DNA of 64,000 bases from Thecaphora thlaspeos (taxonomy: Eukaryota > Basidiomycota > Ustilaginomycetes > Urocystidales > Glomosporiaceae), in the NCBI GenBank assembly GCA_900291925.1, contig UWYS01000003.1:1302001-1366000 (forward strand), in the 5' to 3' direction. Each line of letters opens with the position of its first letter. Position 1 is the first letter of the stretch. Under the pieces are notes generated by a model. It worked only from the letters and a program-made list of their open reading frames with translations, was not told the origin of the DNA and searched no databases. Shown here piece by piece: positions 58,901-64,000 of this stretch. A program made the position numbers and the translations under genes.

Positions 58901-61900
58901 ACGAACGCTCTTTTGCTGCCTCCTCTGCTCTGTACCACCAACGCGAGGATTCGAGCGCCTCCGCCGCCAGGCACCAAGCACAAGAACCGGTCTCGGTCCA
59001 CGCAGCCGAAACAGCCGGCAGCGCGGGTGACAGATCGTCCCGCCTCTTTCGCCGTTCCACCGCCAGCCTTCGGTTTCGGAAGAGTCTTGCACAGCTGAGA
59101 CCGCTCCTTGGCCGCAGCGCTCAAAGCAAGACCCCAAGCGCTGCCTCTCCCTTGCCTTATCCCTCTCGTTCTTTGACCAGCGAACACGAAGGAAGCCTCA
59201 CCCACAGCAGTCGTCTGACTGCCCTTGCCCCATCGCCGCCGCCGCTTCCGCCACCTACTGCCTTCCCACCCCGCAAGTTGCCCAGCGTGTTTTCGGGCGC
59301 AAGCCGATTCGGTCAAGGCGGTCTCCGAGCCCAAGACGTGTCGGAGACCGGCTTTCCCCTGCTCTTGCCTGCCACCCCGGGATCTGAACCTGGGCTCTCG
59401 TTTGTCTCGGAGATTGCACCGCTCACCGACGGCGTCGGCGGCTCGCGACCCTCGACGTCAGTTGGCATCGTTCCGGAGCAACATCAGCAGCAACATCAGC
59501 AGCAACAGCAGCAGCAACCCCTGAAGGACGTCGCTGCGACCGTGTCGACCATCAAGAGACGCGTAGGAGATCGACTCGGTTCGATCTTAACAGAGCAGCT
59601 GCATCCTTTGGAGCCTGCGCCTAGCAGCAGCAGCAACGGCGGAGCGACCCAGCGCAACGCGGAGCCAGCTGCACGCAGCGACGAAGACGAGATGATAAAG
59701 ATGGCTTCCGACGAAGCTGCTGATCGCCAGCAGCAACGGTCGACGGCCTCCGACACTGGGCACGAGATGAGGTCGGCGCAAAGCGGAGGCGGGTTGCCCC
59801 TTACACCCGCCCCACCGTCGAACGGAACGCCGAGATCATCGTCTGACGACTATCTTCCTTCGCCGCCGACGGCCGCCGCAGAAGCAGGCGGCCAGACCGG
59901 CAAGACGGTCCCGTTGAGCGGCATGATGGCATTTCCCATCCGGCAGAGGACAGATTCACGACCCACCACCTCGCCGCGCGCCGCGATGCTGGCAGCCGCC
60001 GCGGCCAACGCCGGCCACATGCCAAGGCCAGGGTACAGTGTAGGCGCGTCGATGCCGACCGACGGTCCAAGCGGCCAGGTCGATCTTGCCACTAGTTCTG
60101 ACGTCGACGGTCGCGAGCAGCAGCAGCATCAGCAGCAGCAGCAGCAGCAAACCACCACCGCTGCTCCTTCGGCGGCTGCCACCAACAGTGGCTCTCGCCA
60201 GAGCGTCCGACGCGGGCTGGGCATGCGCGCCGAAAGCGAGTCGGCCTACACCAAACGTTCGTCCCGGCTCCAGGGCCCGGCATCGAAGCATCAGCAGGGG
60301 CACAGTAAGGACGATGCCGACGGGTGAGTTCCTAGGTGCCTTCGAGGTGCTGCACGTCGACCTGCCAGCGAGCCAGCAGCAGCGCGCCTTTCAGAGTCGA
60401 GGAGCCAGCATGCTGACCCGCTTTGAACCTCGCTTGCTATGCTCCTTTCGCTCCGTCTGCTCCGCAACACAGGTTGTCAGAAGTCAGGCGTACTGAGATC
60501 CTCAAGGGCAAGCACTCGCGCGGCAGCTCGATTGCCACTAGCATCCGCCGGCTGATGCGGAGGACCAGCATGCGCGGCAAGTCACAATCGATCAGCTCGC
60601 TGCCGCCAATGCTGTCGCCGTCGCGGTCGTCGTTCAAGGGCCTCCACCCCGACCTCGAGGTCGAGGATCCCGCACGATCGTCGTTCGGAGAGTTTGGCGA
60701 GATGGTCGCCGGCAGCAGCGGCAATAACCCAGGGCGGTCGAGGAAGGATTCGCTCGCGCGCAGCAGGTCGGGCAAGGCGTCGTCGTCGGCAGCGTCCATC
60801 TTTGCGCCGTTCCGCTCCAGCAGCAGGGATGCGACATCCTCCAGCAACAAGGCGAGCAAAACCAGGGCCAAATCGGGCGTCGGGTCCAATGGCAGTGGGC
60901 CCATAGCCCCGCTGAGGAAGAAGGATTGCGTCCTCGACGGAGACGAGTCGTTCGGCAACAGCGGACCGCTGGAGCAGCAGCAGATCTCCGGGCTACCCAA
61001 ATCTTCGCGCGATCTGCCCTTCAGCTTCAGGGCGGCCCACAGCTTCGATATTCCTTCGGACGTCGATGGTTCCGACGGTCAGCCCATCGAACCTTTCACC
61101 CGTCCACGTCCGGCGCCCGAAGTTGGCCAGCGAGAGCTCAGCACGCCCGATCGAGGCGACGTCGAACCGGAGGTCCCCGGGGACTTGGCATCAAAGTCGC
61201 ACAATACGGTCGGCGCCAACGCCGATGCCGACGCCGATGCCGCCGCTGCGGAAAGCGAAACGATCGAGCAGCTGGAGAGCACGCCTAGGCCAGCCACGAA
61301 GGAACTCGAAGAAGAATACGCCCGCGACCGACCCATCTCGGACCAGACCATCGGGACCGACGACGGAATGGGAGTCGCTCTTGGCGGTCGCAGCGCCACG
61401 GACTTGAGCGAGTCGCTCGCGATGAACAGCCTTACCGCCTCGGGCCGCCAGTTAGTCAACCCGCCCGGCGCTGAGGCGGCGCGGTCCGACAGGTGTACGT
61501 CCAGCTCGGACGCACAAAACGGCGCTGCCGCTCTCGCTGCCGGCGGTGGCGGCGGCAAGAGGTCTGGCCTAACCGCTAGGCCGCTCGTGGGCATCCCGCG
61601 CATCTGGCAGGGGATTGAGCTGGCCGACGCTTCAGCCGCAGGTCGTTCGCCCGTCGCAGCCGGTGTCGACGGCGATGACGGCGGCCACGACAATGATGAC
61701 GATCGAGCTTATTCGCCAGTGCGTCCTGACTCTTCTGAAGGGCTGACGCAGTCGCGCTTCGACACTGCCACAACGGCCAGTAGCTTCAAGACGGCCGAAA
61801 GCACGCCGAGCTCGCCGCGGCCCTGGCAGCTGCCTTCGTCGAGGTCCGCCTCGCGGCCGATCCTGCCGTCGCTTGACGTCGTTAGACCGCACTCGCCGGG

Positions 61901-64000
61901 GAGCCGCGGCGGCTTCGAGTCGCCATTGTCGGACCTGATCACGAGCCTCGAGCAGCGGCTCGACAGCCGCGACGGCCGCAGCACCGCTGCCTCTGCGGCC
62001 TACTTTGACGCCTTTGCAGACAGCACCGAGAGCCTCTCCACGCGTGACGTCCGTCCGGCCATCGCCGCCGGTCCTTCGTCGCCGGGGACAGAGACTCGAC
62101 CGGGGACGGGGACCATGACGGGTCCGGAGCCGGGCACCATCGCCTTGCTTCCAGCGTCAACATCATTTGACCGGACGCCCGCTGTCTCCAACGTTGAGGC
62201 GGCCGACCACGGCTCCCTCCGCGCTGAGTCGGACTCGAACTCGACGCCGACCGAGATGCTGGACGAGGACGTGAGGCGGAATACGTTCGGCGAGATGGGA
62301 AGACTGCTCGCTCAGCTCGTCAGTCCACACGCAGACGCACATGCGGGTAAGGACGCCGACGCCGATGCCGATGCAGAAACAGACGCGATGCGGCGCGGCG
62401 CCTCCCACGGAACTGGTCTTCTAATCCGGGACCTCGACGTCTCGGAGATTGAAAATCATCTCGCCGCAGTCGAGGCGGCGCTGCAGGGCCACTACGTAGA
62501 TCGAGCCGCGCTTCCCGTCGGCAACGCTGTCGGAGGCGCGAGCGGCGGCGGCGGTTTCTTGGGCTTTACATCGGAGGATGAGGCCGATTTTAGCATGATG
62601 GCAGAGGATGGCAGCTTCAGCCAACATCACGCGCAGAGCGCTTCTGAAGGCGATATCCCGATGCCCGGGGCCTGGAGCACCGGCGCGAAGGCAGGAGCAA
62701 CGACGACGACGGAGGCGGCGACGGCTCGTCCCTTCCCCTCCGAGGAAGGCAGGCTTGCGCTAGCTCCCGCTTCGCAGCAGGCGATTGCCGATGCGGTCCG
62801 ACAGGTTAGACGCGCTATCAGCTCCTCGCACCTGCAGAGGCGGAACAGCTCGCTTGCCGAAGTGACTAGGACATCAGAGCCCGACGCTTCCCACAATGAC
62901 GATCATCCTGAGGTCGATGCCGAAGCGGCTGCCGTCGAGCGCGCCGACCAGACGGACAGCGCCGACGAAGAAGAGGCTCGTGACCGCCTCGCCCAGCTCG
63001 GAGGTGACACGACGGTGCGCTCCGAGGTCACCCCGGTGCGCGCGGCCAAGCGCCGCCGCGATTCTATGCGCGACATCGAGGAGTCTTACGGCCGCATGCT
63101 GGCACTCGTCCAGTCGTCGGCGATCGGCGTGACGCCGTCTCCGGTCCTGAAGAGCGACGGCGGCCGCTTTGGTGACCGTCCGCCGCACAGACGGAGCAAG
63201 CGCGAGTCGTTCAGCCAGTCGATGCAGCAGGCCCAGCAGGAGAGTCCGCTCTCGAGGACGACGGCTCAGGCGGCCGAGCGTCGCGAGCGGACAAAGAGCA
63301 CGCCTGTCGGCTTGCTGCCGGTGCCGCAGATCGCCGCGACGTCTCTCCTCGCACCGCTGCCGCCACAGCCGGAATCGACGCGCGCGTTGGGTGCCCGCTT
63401 CATCGGTCAGCGGAGCCGCGGCCATAGCCGCATCAACTTGAGCGGCGTCGAGGTACCCGCGTCGATCTCGCTCTCGGGTTTGATGGGCATGCCAAAGGAC
63501 GAGGCCGCGTGGCCCCTGCGCGGCCGCACCAGCTTGTCGTCCTTTGGCTCGTTCCGTCGCGTCGCCTCCGAGTCGCCGGGTCGCCTGCCGCGCATCGACA
63601 GCCCCTCGCTCGACGTCGAACAAGCGCGCGACAGCAAGCGGCACTCTGCCGGCGCCCAGGCAATCAACAACGGACACCGACAGGTGCAGGCGCAGATGCA
63701 AACGCTCGCGGCCGCCCAGGGCAGGGAGAAGATGCCGGCCCAGCAGCAGCAGCGCCGGAAGACCGATGCTCCGCCGCCGTCATCGAAGCGCTACAGCCAA
63801 GAGCAGACCATCACGGGAGGCCGGGCCAGCTCTGGCGCCGGGGGGACATCGCCTAGCGCCACGGCCAAGACGCTTGGCACGCTCAGGTCGCAACCCGCCG
63901 AGCCGGCCTCCTCGAGGCAAGGCCACGGACAGTGGGACGAGGGCAGCAGCGGCGTCGGCGCGAGGGCTTCCTACCCTCGCGCCGGCGAAGCAAGTGCCCT
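55963..64000 (+). CDS. Giant serine/proline-rich disordered protein (5' part, runs off the window)
   Basis: Not recognised. Exon 1 (55963..60323, 1453 codons) starts MSSTLMGALGRRKSTRRANA. A 149-bp intron (60324..60472, GTGAGT...ACACAG) joins in phase to an exon that stays open to the window edge, so about 2,630 codons are visible with no stop. The sequence is dominated by Ser, Pro, Arg, Ala and Gly, with His/Pro (YHHHHHRPPPPLP), poly-Gln (two clusters near codons 1180 and 1390) and repeated RSxS/SRxS motifs that look like kinase sites. Many short islands such as SLFRWISPS, SSIATSIRRLMRRTSMRG, SDLITSLEQRLDSRD and LDVSEIENHLAAVEAALQGH may be conserved linear motifs or short helices. No folded domain is recognisable in the visible part; one may lie beyond the edge. 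Strong GC3 bias across about 8 kb with a single clean intron supports a real gene. A scaffold or cytoskeletal/polarity role would be a guess. Confidence 0.8.

Overview
The window is nuclear DNA of a fungus, most likely a basidiomycete and probably an intron-poor, GC-rich Ustilaginomycotina-type yeast or smut relative. The grounds are eukaryotic GT-AG introns of about 90-200 bp, zero to four per gene, strongly GC-biased third codon positions, fungal-only families (APSES and Zn2Cys6 regulators, Ufe1, a raffinose-synthase-like GH36) and intron-containing tRNA genes. The exact lineage is inference. No transposase, reverse transcriptase, phage, plasmid or CRISPR sequence was seen.

Left part (1-13 kb): the window opens inside a minus-strand APSES (StuA/Efg1/Ust1-type) morphogenesis regulator, followed by almost 3.9 kb of gene-free upstream DNA. 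A 265-bp near-perfect inverted repeat sits just before a plus-strand serine-rich membrane protein with a tentative Tim17-like C-terminus. Next come a minus-strand DUF1264 (oil-body-associated-protein-like) gene with tiny 5' exons and a 1041-residue Zn2Cys6 transcription factor.

Middle (13-37 kb): an intron-containing tRNA-Val(AAC); a GH36 raffinose-synthase/alpha-galactosidase-like gene broken by three frame changes; a Ubp9/USP46-type deubiquitinase; the peroxisomal E2 PEX4; a 2018-residue PX-PH phospholipase D (Spo14/PLD1); a 5S rRNA gene; an intron-containing tRNA-Lys(TTT); and the ER t-SNARE UFE1.

Right part (37-64 kb): ALG12 (N-glycan mannosyltransferase), MCM6 (replicative helicase), LSC2 (mitochondrial succinyl-CoA ligase beta), RRP15 (60S biogenesis), a tristetraprolin/Zfs1-type tandem CCCH RNA-binding protein, a 6.8 kb gene-free stretch, and the first ~2,630 codons of a giant disordered protein that runs off the right edge.

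The genes are independent housekeeping and regulatory genes, not an operon or an obvious cluster. Several proteins work on membranes and secretion (PLD1, UFE1, ALG12) or ubiquitin (the deubiquitinase and PEX4), but nothing in the sequence shows co-regulation. Exon structures below were assembled by hand from GT/AG sites, reading-frame phase and recognised protein motifs; no transcript data were available. The most unusual features are the foldback element at 5.1-5.4 kb, the frame-broken GH36 gene, and the microexons, one of which splits the catalytic cysteine codon of the deubiquitinase.
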